A stretch of 64,000 nt of DNA, from NCBI GenBank assembly GCA_015179125.1, contig WHVA01000008.1, positions 372,001 through 436,000 of the forward strand. The letters run 5' to 3'. This stretch comes from Gautieria morchelliformis (taxonomy: Eukaryota; Basidiomycota; Agaricomycetes; Gomphales; Gomphaceae). A program made the position numbers and the translations under genes. The notes below the pieces were generated by a model, which did not search any database, had not been told where the DNA came from, and saw only the letters and a program-made list of their open reading frames with translations. This document shows, one piece after another, positions 1 to 10,318 of this stretch; position 1 is the first letter of the stretch; each line of letters starts with the position of its first letter.

Positions 1-1560
1 TAGAAGCAATGAGGTCTGACGAAGTTATGGCTAGCGCTAAGAGCTGGCAAGGAGAACACCAGTAGAGACACATAAGGCGCTGCCAGAAGCTGTTGTAGTC
101 AAGAAACCTTTCCTAAATACCAATGACAGGTGATGGTGAATGAGATATACTGTAGCTCTCGTCCATCGGATTTGTCTGGGACTACGAGGCCCATGAATAG
201 CAGCTCTGAAATCAAACCAAAGCTATGTGTCTGAATTGTGTACTCATCATGGAGATAGAAGAACACAGCTACCTGAACAATCAATGCACACATGGCTGTA
301 TCTGTCATTGCCTGAGCGCCGGAGACAAGCGCTGCCTGGTTCAAGCACTCCTGCTGGGATTAAATGGATGGAAGGCGGTCAAATATTGTGCTTGCTGGAC
401 CCAAATGGTATAGTCTGCCATATATCGTAGTGAAGTGATGCGACCCGAAATACGACAAGCATTTGACTCACTCGAGTGACAAGGTTATGCTGGAAAATAT
501 CCACGTGAAGCAAAAGTTAAGAAATGTCAGGTCCCGTTGCGCCGTTTTCGAAAAGATAGAGAAAAGGAGAAGGATGGGAAGTCCAATGTGACCGCCGAAT
601 ATTTGTAGCAAATGGTATATGGCCTGCTGCCGCCTCAGCTCTGCAAAATATCTGAACTAAAACGGCATCAAGTAACATCAGTGAGTTTCACACACGTTCA
701 TCTTCTGTATTCATACTGTCCAGGAGAGCTAAGGCATTGGGTGTGAGCAGGAGTTGCACATTGTCAGCACTGTGGCCCTCAAAATGGCAAAAGGCTATTT
801 GGTCTAGTACAGCCAAATGTCAGATGCTTCTGCAGTTGTAAAGTCAGCTGACAAGGTTACGGTTAATTTCATACTGTGTCAATGCCTGGTTGGAGTCAAC
901 GTCCAAATCAACCGCGCACAAGCCCGTAATCGCAATATCCAGGATTCCATTGTTTGAGCAGCAGCCAGTGATAAACAAACAGCTTGAGTCCTGTGGTTCA
1001 GCCGGCAGACACTTCACCAGTGCTAGCTCCTATTTTCAGTTGAACTTCGATAGTTGCTGAACTGTTCACCTGTATCTCCATTGACCCATTGGGAAGAGGG
1101 GCCAACAATGGAAGGGTGGCAAGACGGGCATCAAATGCATTGACTGAACGCAGGCATGAGTTCTCTGCACAAGATCCAAAATATTATGCTTACTGCTTGA
1201 ACATGTCGCAGCAGAGACAAAGAGTAGACTCACAGCAATCCCGGGAATTGTCGCAAGCATAGAGAGAAAACTTTCAAGTAGAAGCAGGAGTGATGATTGA
1301 CCTGGAGACGGTTTTGGTTTAAGAGTGGCATGATGCATTACCTAAGTGAAGGCTGCGTATACACATCGGTCTAAGTTTGGATAAATGACTTGAAACGGTT
1401 AAACGCTCCAGAGGGAACTTAGAGGCATCTGTTGCCGTTTTGAATTTCTCAGCTTTATACATCACCTACTGGACTCATACCCGTAATTTGTGACATGGGA
1501 TGCCTCGTACAAGAAGGAAGGAAAACCCGAAAGCTGCCATACTATATCTTTGGATACAGC
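1..1560. repeat. Segment S, copy 1
   Basis: This stretch is closely similar, in the same orientation and order, to 46679-49340 (for example the text at 1-110 reappears at 46679-46785, and 691-1340 reappears at 48459-49130). The second copy is longer because an LTR-D sits inside it. Short minus-strand open stretches recur in both copies (99-344 and 1066-1338 here), one opening with a hydrophobic leucine-rich run that could be a signal peptide. Frames are broken by stops and possible introns, so I read it as a duplicated, decayed gene-bearing segment. I do not recognise the protein. It could equally be part of an uncharacterised transposon. Confidence 0.6.
1066..1338 (-). pseudogene. Unrecognised minus-strand ORF in segment S, copy 1
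   Basis: This 90-codon ORF starts with a few polar residues and then a run rich in Leu, Ala, Ser and Val, followed by a short Cys/Ser patch (ATCSSSKHNIL). The copy at 48843-49148 keeps the same leader and patch, so the stretch was coding when the segment duplicated. The frame breaks after the patch: the other frame carries a conserved stretch with PLPNG and IQVN, suggesting an intron or frameshift. Nothing identifies a family. A secreted or membrane protein is a guess from the leader alone. Confidence 0.3.
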
Positions 1561-1594
1561 AATCATCATCATCATCCAGTCGGGAAATAGTATA

Positions 1595-2035
1595 AGCCTA
1601 GTCACCTTGCCTTGGATCGGATCAGGCGAACTGAAGGAAGTGAGATGTGAGGATTGTTGAGAGATGGTATGAGGGGAGAACTGTCGCCCACAGCGTGAAG
1701 TCGTCACGAGGAGTCGGATCTAAAACTTATATAATTAGGTTATGATGTCACCGCCACCCTCCAGTTTTAGTCGGTGATGTAAGTACTAGTAGCCTTGGCG
1801 GTCCCAAACCTAGAGCTTGCATGTTCGTACTCTAAAACAATAGATACTTAGCCCTCCTTGCTTGTCTCATCTGTTGAAATCTCCCCAGCTGCGGCCGAGG
1901 CGCTGCAGCGCTCAGGACGATGGCAAGCCACTAGTTCAGGCTCTTGTTGCCTCCCGGTGTGGCGCTCCCATCTGCTTTTCATATTTTCAAGTAGGTTAAG
2001 ATTTAAGCATACGCATCCACACCTCGGAAATACGA
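1595..2035 (+). repeat. Dispersed repeat R2, copy 1
   Basis: This is the reverse complement of a sequence now split between 39070-39870 and 15390-15481; those two halves were contiguous before Copia-A inserted. The match runs through landmarks such as the GATGTCACCGCC stretch near 1750 and GCAAGCCACTAG near 1925. Near 1668 it provides an uninterrupted version of the site where the 398-bp foldback MITE (39412-39809) inserted in the other copy. It ends where Copia sequence begins at about 2035. The segment from 1561 to 1594 holds a short ATC-rich run only. No protein is supported here. Confidence 0.6.
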
Positions 2036-2039
2036 CGAT

Positions 2040-2710
2040 ATGTGCAATGTCCCCTACAGGGAGGCCATCGGCTCCCTGATGTACACGGTGCTGGGCACGT
2101 GCCCAGACATAGCCTTTTCTGTCTCTTTCCTCGCTCAATTCATGCAGAATCTGGGAAGGGCGCATTGGGAAGCGGTAAAAAGTGTTTTTCGTTACCTGAA
2201 GGGAATGAAGGAGACATGTCTTATTATTGGAGGGACGGGACAGGGCCTGGAGGCGTTCTCAGACGTGGATTGGGCCTCACAGGAAAACAGACATTCCATT
2301 TCCAGATATGTGTTCACAATCGATGGAGGAGCGGTCTCCTGGAGCTCAAAGAAGCAGCCCATCATGGCACTGTCGACGACGGAAGCTGAGTACATTGCAG
2401 TGACACACGCTGCAAAGGAGGTCTTTGGATTTGAACTTTTATCGCGGAAATAGCATGACCACTCAAAGAACCCGTCACTATTCACTTAGACAATGTTTCT
2501 GCCATCTCCATCCCAAAGAACGACGTGTATCATCCCCATACCAAACATATTGACATTCACTACCATTTCATATGGGATGCTGTCCGCAGGAGACTCATCC
2601 AGGTTGACTACGTCCCTACGGATGATATGGCGGCGGACATGTTCACCAAACCCGTACCCCAGCTCAAGGTGCAGCACCTGAACGCGCTGGTAGCGATGTG
2701 TTCTGCTTAA
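2040..2710 (+). pseudogene. Copia polyprotein C-terminus (RNase H end)
   Basis: Residues read as the end of a Ty1/Copia pol: a YREAIGSLMY entry motif, a DIAFSVSFLAQF stretch, FSDVDWASQ, then the RNase H signature SKKQPIMALSTTEAEY. The ORF 2040-2453 loses frame, and the chain continues in another frame at 2525-2710 with HPHTKHIDIHYHF and DDMAADMFTKPVP, which are typical last motifs of Copia pol. Upstream RT, integrase and gag are missing because the element joins R2 at about 2035. The same domain occurs on the minus strand at 15790-16276. It is a dead 3' fragment, ending a few bases before its LTR. Confidence 0.9.
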
Positions 2711-2717
2711 GGTGGAG

Positions 2718-3026
2718 TGTTGGGGTTATTGGGGATAAGCTAGAACGCAGGGTCGAGGGTTGGTTGGGCAGAGGGTCGTTCCATATCAGTAGCCTCGGGC
2801 ATATGCCCAAGGCCGTATATAATGCAACGTCTTAGTTAGTGGCACCTCAGTGAACTGCCTTGTTCGCTGAGGTGCGTACCCCATTCTATCCACATCTAGA
2901 TACAGAAGTGCTCACTACATTAACAGCTTCTAGTATCTAGGTACAGTACTAATATATACTGAGTGAACTTCCTTGTTCGCTGAGCTTCTAGTATCTAGTA
3001 TCTAGCTACTGTGCATAACCACTACA
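2718..3026 (+). repeat. Copia 3' LTR (Copia-A-related)
   Basis: The 309-bp LTR starts TGTTGGGG directly after a purine-rich tract (aaggtggag, 2710-2717) and ends GCATAACCACTACA. It is related to the Copia-A LTRs at 15482-15772 and 38757-39069, mainly at its ends. It contains the stem CCTCAGTGAAC paired with a GTTCGCTGAGG half, a hairpin shared by the Copia LTRs of this window. No partner 5' LTR is present, so the insertion duplication cannot be tested. Confidence 0.8.
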
Positions 3027-3059
3027 CTCCTTTCTGCAATATGCAGTTCAACCTCACAC

Positions 3060-3914
3060 TTGTGCAATCCAACTGTAATACCCCAATGCTTTCAGGTCTG
3101 TCAGATGAGGAGCTAGGAGAGGAAATCTGAAAAGCTGTCGAAGACACTGAGTGCTGGTTTGAAACAAGATCGTACACACCAGATGTGGATGGGAATGAGG
3201 ATGTAGAGACCATCCCACTGTGGATCCATGCTGCACATCAATACCGGAGAGGGGATATATGGGTTGTGACATGTAGCAAAGCTGAGAAAATATACCTTGC
3301 CTCCATGGCACACCGCTGGCTCCCCAAACTCTCTGATAAACTCTCTGTCACCCAAAGGACCAGTTGTTGTTCATGGTATTCCCACCTCATTTGACACTTC
3401 ACAGGATAGCTGTGATGTTTTCTCCCTCATCAACCACAATGACCACATCATCACTCACCCCTTGACACTCAAACAGATTGAATTCCTTACCCGCCTGGGG
3501 AACAATCAGCAAACCAAGAAACACACATTCATAGTCCTCTATTTCACAGATTCCCCAGTTGCCAACAACTGCATCAGCCACCATATTGCATTCCAGGGGC
3601 ACCTCCACCTGGCAACCAAGTTCCTATGCTGCCCACCGCGATATTATAACTGTCATAGTTATGGACACTTTGCAGGGCTCTGCAAGAGGACAGCCATTTG
3701 TGGACACTGCATGGGCACACATACAACATGTGTGTGCCCATGTCCCAATGAGGAAAAATGTGACAGACCCATATCATGTCATCATGTCACACTGGGATGT
3801 GCTGTCTGCGCAGGTGCCCATGCTGCAGTCAGTCAAGAATGCCCAGCATGCAAAGCTGCCTTGGACTGCCATGCACGCAAACTTGCTGACACAGGCCCTC
3901 TCTATGAGGCCTAG
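3060..3914 (+). pseudogene. LINE ORF1 (gag-like, zinc knuckles), decayed
   Basis: The downstream part (3297-3914) carries a cluster of CCHC-like knuckles, including YNCHSYGHFAGLCKR and CGHCMGTHTTCVC, followed by further Cys-rich units and PACK. Before them lies VVVHGIPTSFD, the core usually seen before knuckles in ORF1 proteins of fungal LINEs of the Tad type. The N-terminal half reads in another frame (3185-3345), so a frameshift near 3345 and a stop near 3128 kill it. No reverse transcriptase follows. The role in a live element would be RNA-binding nucleocapsid. The family call rests on the knuckle array and core, and no search was possible. Confidence 0.65.
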
Positions 3915-4307
3915 TCTGGCCTACAACAGGCTCTGCACTGCTCACTGCACCCCAAAAGCTGCCTGTCAGTTTACCCCTGATGGGTGATACTTCTGCAAAA
4001 CATGCTGACCTGACCACCCTTCGCACTACCAACCCAACTTGGACCCACCCACTCTGGACTGGATGTGAGACATGTCAGTGTTGTTCTGGCAATTCACTGG
4101 CTCAGCCAATAATGGGTCTCGTTTTCCCCTATACTCACAAATTCAGTTGTTAAACACTAATCCCTTCCTATCACGCAATCTAACTGCCACAGTTTCCCCT
4201 TGACAATACACTAGATAGCTATGTCTCGTATAGTAGTCAAATGCACCATAAGCGTCCGGCGCTTCTAGCACTATAATTGACTATCTCTCTCTCTCTCTCT
4301 TTTGTAA
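3915..4307. other. No gene seen; short TC microsatellite
   Basis: After the LINE relic I see no frame with recognisable domains. The only structure is a (TC)n run at 4284-4300. Confidence 0.5.
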
Positions 4308-4555
4308 TGTAGGTGAGATGTGGTATGCATCATACTGAGTGTGCCAGCTCTCCTGCGGACTGTTTATCTGGGACTTGGAGTCTTGGATATTTTCTGACTG
4401 CTCACAACACCTTACAGTAATAGCGGCTGCCCTGACATGTTTCCTGGAATCAAGCTTGTAGATCCTACAGAAGAAGAGGCAGAGCAGGGTATGGCCAAGG
4501 GCATGATGTCATGTTTTTTACACGTATGTGGGAATCGTTACAATAACAGCAAATC
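4308..4555 (-). repeat. Dispersed repeat R1, copy 1
   Basis: Its reverse complement matches 14787-15115 closely over landmarks such as GACATCATGCCCTTGGCC, CTTCTTCTGTAGGATCTAC and GAGAGCTGGCACACTC. Copy 1 lacks about 70 bp present in copy 2 near 14910-14980. No convincing protein frame is shared. It could be an LTR or the end of an unknown transposon, since one end reads TGTTATTGTAA. Confidence 0.6.
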
Positions 4556-4603
4556 AAATACATGACAGGCATTGTCAGGGGAACACCAATCACACACTGC
4601 GCA

Positions 4604-4732
4604 TTATCGCATGCTTTATTGCATGCATCATTATCGCAGTGCACATTATCGCATGCTTTATCGCATGCATTATCGCACGCTTTATCGCATGCATTCTCGC
4701 ACTGTGCATTATCGCACACTGCATTATCGCAG
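4604..4732. repeat. ATCGCATGC-type minisatellite
   Basis: About 130 bp are built from variant copies of a 10-15 bp unit around TTATCGCATGC or ATTATCGCAC, many of them containing the palindrome GCATGC. Translation of either strand gives artefactual Cys/Asp/Asn or His/Ile repeats, so I do not call a gene. It lies just beyond an end of R1 and before LTR-E. Confidence 0.8.
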
Positions 4733-4950
4733 CATGTTGTTGGTGGCCCCTGAGCTTCTCCTAGCCTTTAGCATCCTTCTGTCTTGTGTTCCGTTTATTT
4801 CCCTTCCTGTTCCGGCCCCTTCCGACATCATTCCTTCCTTATCTGTCCAGCCCTGTTATCGCTGGCATGATTGCTTATGTAACTTGGGCATTCGGTGATC
4901 GGGCTAGCATGCCCGTGTTTGCTTATAGTTGTAGTTAGGTGGCAAAGGGG
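4733..4950. other. Unassigned spacer
   Basis: This 218-bp spacer lies between the minisatellite and LTR-E. It is pyrimidine-rich at first (TTCCTTCCTG type text). No gene or recognised repeat is visible. Confidence 0.4.
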
Positions 4951-5740
4951 TGTCAAGATTGGTTTTCAGGTGTTAATATCGTGTATTAGTGAACACAGCG
5001 AATGCCCAAATAACTTGTGTGAATAAGTATGCCGTTCGGCGAATAGGTGAACCAATGGATGTTCACAAGGTAAGAGGGTTTGCCTAAACGGGGATCACCC
5101 TATCTACAGTCGTAGCGAAATAGCCCGTGACTCTTGACGATGTAATGTGCAAGGTCTCACGGAAGGGCTGTCTAAGTCTCGACAATCCCTTTGCTGGCGA
5201 AGGTGCTCCTTCGGAGCCCTTCGCCAACAGCACAGAAAATGGTTCGAAGGCTAAGGTAACAAAGACGAAGTATGAGAGCTCACCAGTGATGCCTAAGTCC
5301 TCTGCTAGTTGAAGATGGAAATCTCCAAGACGATGACCACAGCGAGGTCAAAGCTGCACAAGATGAACGACGTATGATAATTGAACTGGGGAATATACAT
5401 GCGAATGTAAACTACTTATATCGAATGCTCGTAAGGCATCAGCAAATAGGAAAGAGGCCGTCACAAGTCAGAGTTGGATAGGGGTGCGCAGCCATGATAC
5501 AACATAGATGAAATAAACATGCAATAGAATGTGAGAAGAGGGAGAACATGAAACGACGGAGGGTAAAGGTGGCGAAGGCACTTATGGACAAAACCATGTC
5601 TTGGGACCCGCATACATGCTACCCTGCACGGACTCTTGGTCTACTGGGTTGATTTCGCACAATCTATGGAAAGGATGTCCTGCGAATATACTTTGACCAT
5701 ACAAACGCCCAATGGGGTTGGATTGAAGAAGACGATGCCA
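4951..5740. repeat. LTR-E, truncated copy
   Basis: It begins TGTCAAGATTGG like the LTR-E at 28573 and follows it closely for about 790 bp. It then stops abruptly where old Gyp-2 pol sequence begins at 5741. Roughly the last third of the 1.27-kb repeat is missing. The word GCGAA/TTCGC recurs as in the other copies. The break suggests a deletion joined LTR-E to the Gyp-2 relic. Confidence 0.8.
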
Positions 5741-6744
5741 GGCTCCAACTCGATGGCGTGGTCCCACAGCTTCCGTGGAGGCAGGGCATCAAACGACTCC
5801 TTGGAAAAGACGTCCGCGAACTCCCGCAGGTACTCCGGAATTTCCGCCTCCACTCTATCATGCTTCTTGGAGGCTTCAGCAAGGCGTTGCGAAATATTTC
5901 CGGTGGCACGGATGTGTTCCGCTTCCGGTGGAAGGTTTACGTACAGCAAGCGCTCCCCTTCCGCCAGAGTGCCTTCCGGGCTGAGTCGGATGACATCAGA
6001 ATCGGAATTGGAATTGGAATTGGAAGTGGAACCCGGTTGAAATTCCGCTTCCAAGTCTTCTTCTGCAAGCAGTGGATGGGGGCCAGAACGACATGTCTGT
6101 ATGAGCCACTTGGTCTTCCGCTGCTCCTGGCGCTCCTTCCGCACTTCCGACCGACACATGTGACACTTGGCTGGGCATCAACTCTTCAGTACCTTCCGAG
6201 TCTGCCAATCGATCTCCGGGTTGTGCGCCTGAAGCCAGGTAAACCCGAGGATGATGTCTTGCTTCCCCAGGCTGGTGACTGCAAAGGAAGTACATTCTGT
6301 GTGTCCATCGTAGCGGAGAATTGTGTCTACTACCTCTGTGATGGACCCTGCCTCATTGGGGCTTCCATCCACATTGAACACTGGGATTGCACATTGCAAC
6401 TTCCATGTGGTCAGTCGGTTCTGTTCCACATAGTCCCGGTCTATAAACTGACCAGTGGCCCCGCAATCGACAAGGGCGGGTCCGGATTTGACTTCCGCCG
6501 TATCTGTCGTCTGGATCTCCACTTTAATGACTAGTGACTTGGGGCAAGGGGTGGCAGCAACAACATAGCGCTTCGGGAGGCGTCTCTCCCAAGGGCGGAT
6601 GCGGGATGGATGGAGTGTCGGATTTGGTTTTTGTGTGACTTTATCTGGTGGGTCTGTACGAAGCGAGGGATGTGGGAGCTTTTCATTCTCTACTTCAAGA
6701 CCCGCAAACCGGTTATGTACAGGCAGCAGGGGCACACATCTCAC
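5741..6744 (-). pseudogene. Gyp-2 pol N-terminal part (protease)
   Basis: Two same-sense ORFs (6178-6744 and 5641-6159) together match the first 335 or so residues of the intact Gyp-2 pol. The retropepsin active site appears as VDCGATGQF, so Cys follows the catalytic Asp as in the intact copy. The flap and tail (ILGFTWLQAHNPEIDW) are recognisable. A stop splits the chain after WQTRKVLKS. Arg codons of the intact copy are changed to Gln, Trp and Cys at NRLTTW and KLQCAIP, all single transitions at CpG. The last part of the 5641-6159 ORF is encoded by LTR-E and is not pol. Confidence 0.85.
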
Positions 6745-6745
6745 C

Positions 6746-7915
6746 CGCTGTGCGTCACAAAATCCGACGCATCTTCCACTTCCGATGCACCATGTTCCAC
6801 ATTTTCGGAAATTCCTTCCGCAGTGGGCACTCCGCTTATGTCTGCGAGCGCGAGGAACTCTGGAAGGAGCTCAAGCTTCTCCTCTGTGGTCATAAGCCAG
6901 ATGTCAATGGCTTGGGGGCACTCGCGGGCATAGTGGCCTGGTTGTTGGCATCGGAAGCAGGTGATGGTTCCCTGGCATTTCCGCGCATGCGGTCAACATC
7001 CATCGGGTCAGGGCCACTCTTCGAGGGAGGGGGGCTAGGGTTCCTAATAGGAGCAGGCGGAACAACCATCGGAAATACTTTCCGTGTGGGAATGAATGCA
7101 CTTCCGGGTTTTGGAATGGGTGGAGTAGGATGAGCGGAACTGCGTGTCATGTTCCGGTTTGTCTCCACAAAGGCCTCGTTTGCTTCCCTGTTTCGGGACA
7201 CCCTCCACGCAGCTTGGTACCACCCTTCCGGGTCATCTAAATCCGCAGCTCCATCCCCGAGCAGCGCAACTTGGTTCTGGAGTGTTGGATCACACCCTCA
7301 TCGGAATTTGATGATGATTGTCTTGTCATCATCATACTCCGCAAGGTCGATGAGCTCCTGGAAGCGGTCAATGTAGTCATCGACCGGATCCTTGGCCTGG
7401 TACCAGCTGGTCCCCTCGAGCTTCGTGAGGGCTGTGAGCTGCTCATTTTTCGGGCAGAACTGGTCAGAAAATGTTTTCTCGAAGGCATCCCAGTCCCGGA
7501 AGTAGTTCCCCTTGCCCTTTGCTTCATGTCAGATCACCTTGTTTGCAAAACGGGCTGCGCGATCCGACTTGAAAAAGGACAATTCCCAGTGAATCCGAGC
7601 CTGGTCGTTCGGAAAGAGGTCTCCAACAATCGCGAAGTAGATGCTGCATGTGTTGAAGAATGCGTGTCCCTTCTCCTGATCTCCATCAAAGTCCGCTGGA
7701 GTTGCGGGTTTGACCTTTGCCAACTTCGCGGACATCCTCTCTTCCACTAGTTCCACTTTTCCAAAATCCGGCTCATCCAGCATTGCATTTCCACCACCTT
7801 GTGGAATATCTAACTTAGCCAAAATCGTTTGTAAGGCTGTTTCAATCGTGTCGGTCTTCATCCGGTTCCGCGTCAATTCCTCCTCCATATTCTGAAGGCG
7901 ATCATCCGGATCCAT
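6746..7915 (-). pseudogene. Gyp-2 gag, decayed
   Basis: The chain starts at the ATG of MDPDDRLQNMEEEL (7913-7915) and runs with at least one in-frame TGA after ARFANKVI (near 7530), where the intact copy has an Arg codon. The C-terminal part then shifts frame, so the CCHC knuckle is not read in the main frame. The capsid region (PADFDGD, FNTCSIYFAIVGDLF, LIDLAEYDDDKT) is close to the intact Gag at 18568-19752. Confidence 0.85.
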
Positions 7916-8102
7916 GTCAGAAGGGGAAATATGGGACGGGAATTCCGGGGTTGGGAGCTCGACGTAAGAAGAGGGGCTGTCGTATACCGTGTGCGCGGAA
8001 GAGGTTGTGATCTCTGAGTTGCTGTCTCCGATTCCGAACGCACCTATGGCAAATGTAACGTGCAGTACGACCACCGGTCCTCTAGGGGAGAGACTGTTCT
8101 GC

Positions 8103-8591
8103 TGTAAGGGCAACCCAGGCTGGTTGTGGAGATCACGCTACCACACAACTGACAAGGGGAAATCCAAAGTATGTATAAATGAACAGAGTATACAAGAGAG
8201 GGGATTCTCACCTGACAAGGGGAAATCCAAAGAGAAAAGTCTAAGGACCCCCAATGTCAGTGAGCCTGTATTATACTACGCTGCGCAGCCAGGGACATCA
8301 CTTGGCACCCGCCATCAACCCTGCATCCTCCTGACCTCCCTGACCATTGACCGACCCTTTATGCCACCTATTACGCGAGCCGCTTGATTTCCGACACTGT
8401 GCCAAGAGTGGAAGTCGGAAATTGGAGTGGAACTGGCAAGGCGAACAGAGCTGGTGGAAGTTCTCCCAGAAGCGGAATCATTTCCAAAAGTGGAGGCGGA
8501 GAGGGATCGGAACTGGAAGCGGAGTCGGAAATGGAGTCGGAACTGGGTGTGGTGTTGGAACTGGAAATGGAAAACAGGGTGTCCCCTGACA
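8103..8591 (-). repeat. Gyp-2 5' LTR (old copy)
   Basis: On the plus strand it runs from TGTAAGGGCAACC to GGTGTCCCCTGACA, the reverse complement of the young LTRs (17902-18380). The U3 part keeps the TTCCG-rich block (read here as CGGAA) around 8395-8585. The GAACC just outside, at 8592, would be half of its target duplication. Confidence 0.85.
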
Positions 8592-8689
8592 GAACCAGGC
8601 TGGCATTGGGACATTCCACTGATAGGCCAAGCTCTTCCACAACAAGGCCAGGAGGAGGAGGAGGAGGAGGACCCTTCAAGTGACAGGCA

Positions 8690-9689
8690 TGTGATCATGT
8701 CAAAATACTATTGTTATCGTCTTTTTCCAAGGGAGGGTGAAGCTGAAACTCTCTTCCTGGCTGGCAAGCTCTTTCAGCAATACATTGTGGATGCTTGGGC
8801 AGCGACTGAACAGCAGAAGCTAAATTGGATCAAATTCCATCAACATGAGCTGTGAGCTGAGGTCTACAATCAGATCATTTATACATTTGGACCTGAGGAC
8901 AATCAGGCCAAACCAGCTAACTTGGGAAAAAAGGTCATCCAACCTGCTACATTTACTGGGAGCGCCAGGGATATGAACGAGAATTTTCAAAATTCAATGG
9001 CTATCACTAGGAATTTTGGTCCAGCAGATGTCTTTGTGACAATGACAGCAAAACCCCTGTGGAAGGAAATCAAATATGCTCTCAAGCCAGGCCAGACTCC
9101 CAGTGATGGTCCTGGCTTGGTTGCAAGGGTTTTTCATCTCAAGAAGGAGCAATTGATCAAACATATCATGAAGAATGGTATCCGTGGTCACACAGTTGCA
9201 CATGTCCATGTGATCGAATTCCAGAAGCAGAGGCTCCCTCATATGCACCTTCTTATATGGTTTAAAGAGGAGGATAAGATCAGGAAACCTGAGGCTGTGG
9301 ACTCTTTGGTTTGGGCTGTCTTTCCTGATCAGCAAGAACATCCAAGGCTCTACAAATTAGTTTGTGATCTAATGACTCATGGCCCCTGTGGACAAGTGCA
9401 TCCTCAGTCTCCTTTCATGACAGAGGGCAAGTGTTCTAAACATTTCCCAAAGGAATTTCATGAGGTGACATCTGTCCCTGAAGATGACTATCCACAGTAT
9501 CGCCATCCTAATGATGGGAGACAGCATAATATCAGAGGCAATGTCATGGACAACCATGATGTGGTTCCCTATTGTCCCATCCTCCTCTTGGAATTTGGAT
9601 GCCATATTAACATGGAACCCACATTCAATGTGCGCTCTATCAAGTACATTCACAAGTATATGTACAAGGGTCCCGACAGGACCACAATG
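8690..9689 (+). pseudogene. Helitron RepHel, N-terminal (HUH Rep) part
   Basis: The chain begins near YYCYRLFPREGEAETLF and continues through LFQQYIVDAWA and LNWIKFHQHEL, typical of the Helitron-like N domain, then hits an in-frame TGA at about 8852. The main ORF (8922-9689) contains FVTMTAKPLWKEI, the catalytic HUH pair in RLPHMHLLIWF (near 9240), the Cys/His ligands around MTHGPCG and GKCSKHFPK, and ends at IKYIHKYMYKGPDRTTM. It was interrupted at 9694 by LTR-D. In a live element this domain nicks and joins single-stranded DNA for rolling-circle transposition. About 60 residues expected after DRTTM are missing even when LTR-D is removed, so the Helitron was already defective or was damaged at insertion. 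Confidence 0.9.
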
Positions 9690-10318
9690 TGATATTTTTT
9701 TTATGATTAAAATGTTAGATTGGTGCCTTTAGCAAATAATTTCTATTGCTCAGCGGTTGGGACTGCTATATCTGTCCCTCTCCTGTGTGCTGACTACGCC
9801 TCCCAAGGCGCGTCCGGCACTGATGGTTGAAGGTCACGTGACCATGTCGACGAGAGAATGGTCTCGATCTAGAGGATAGCTATGTCAAAAGGCTTTTGAG
9901 GTAGTCTAGAGTAAGTGAACTCTCAACGAAGAATTGGAGTAAACTATCGAGATTTAAGTTCTGTAGCTATCAAACAAGACTACAGTGACTTCAAGGGGTG
10001 AAACAGTTGATTCTGGATGATTGATTCATACATTCGTAGTAGCTACTTATACTATACTAGTGGTAACTACTAGTGTTCGAGATAGTGAGTCAATGGGTTG
10101 AAAAACTATGTGTGACTAGAGGGGTGACTACTTATAGTCATAAAATCATGGGAGTGATGGGGATAGTATCAGGGGTGTTAAGCTTTGGAATAGAGTCTTG
10201 TACCTATTATAGAAATCCCCTGTCTACATGGTGCCAAGATAGTAGTCAGCTGGTCGTGTCATGGAGCTCAATAGAAAATAGAAATTAAATCCCTCCTGCC
10301 TAGCATAAATGCTAGTCT

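Larger units (their letters stand above)
5741..8591 (-). mobile_element. Gyp-2, old 5'-half copy (Ty3/Gypsy chromovirus)
   Basis: Read on the minus strand, this is the 5' half of the element that is intact at 17902-24138: 5' LTR (8103-8591), leader with primer site, gag, protease and the start of RT-upstream pol, cut off at 5741 before the RT. It differs from the young copy mostly by C-to-T or G-to-A changes, many at CpG. The primer site reads agaacagtct against agaaaagtct in the young copy. Both flanks are lost to LTR-E (right end of pol) and Helitron sequence, so no TSD can be read. Confidence 0.9.

Noticed and set aside
4465..4719. Minus-strand ORF with repeated Cys-Asp-Asn units, resembling a metal-binding repeat protein
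   Set aside because: It is a translation of the ATCGCATGC minisatellite; equally long repetitive frames exist on the other strand and there is no start context or conserved end.
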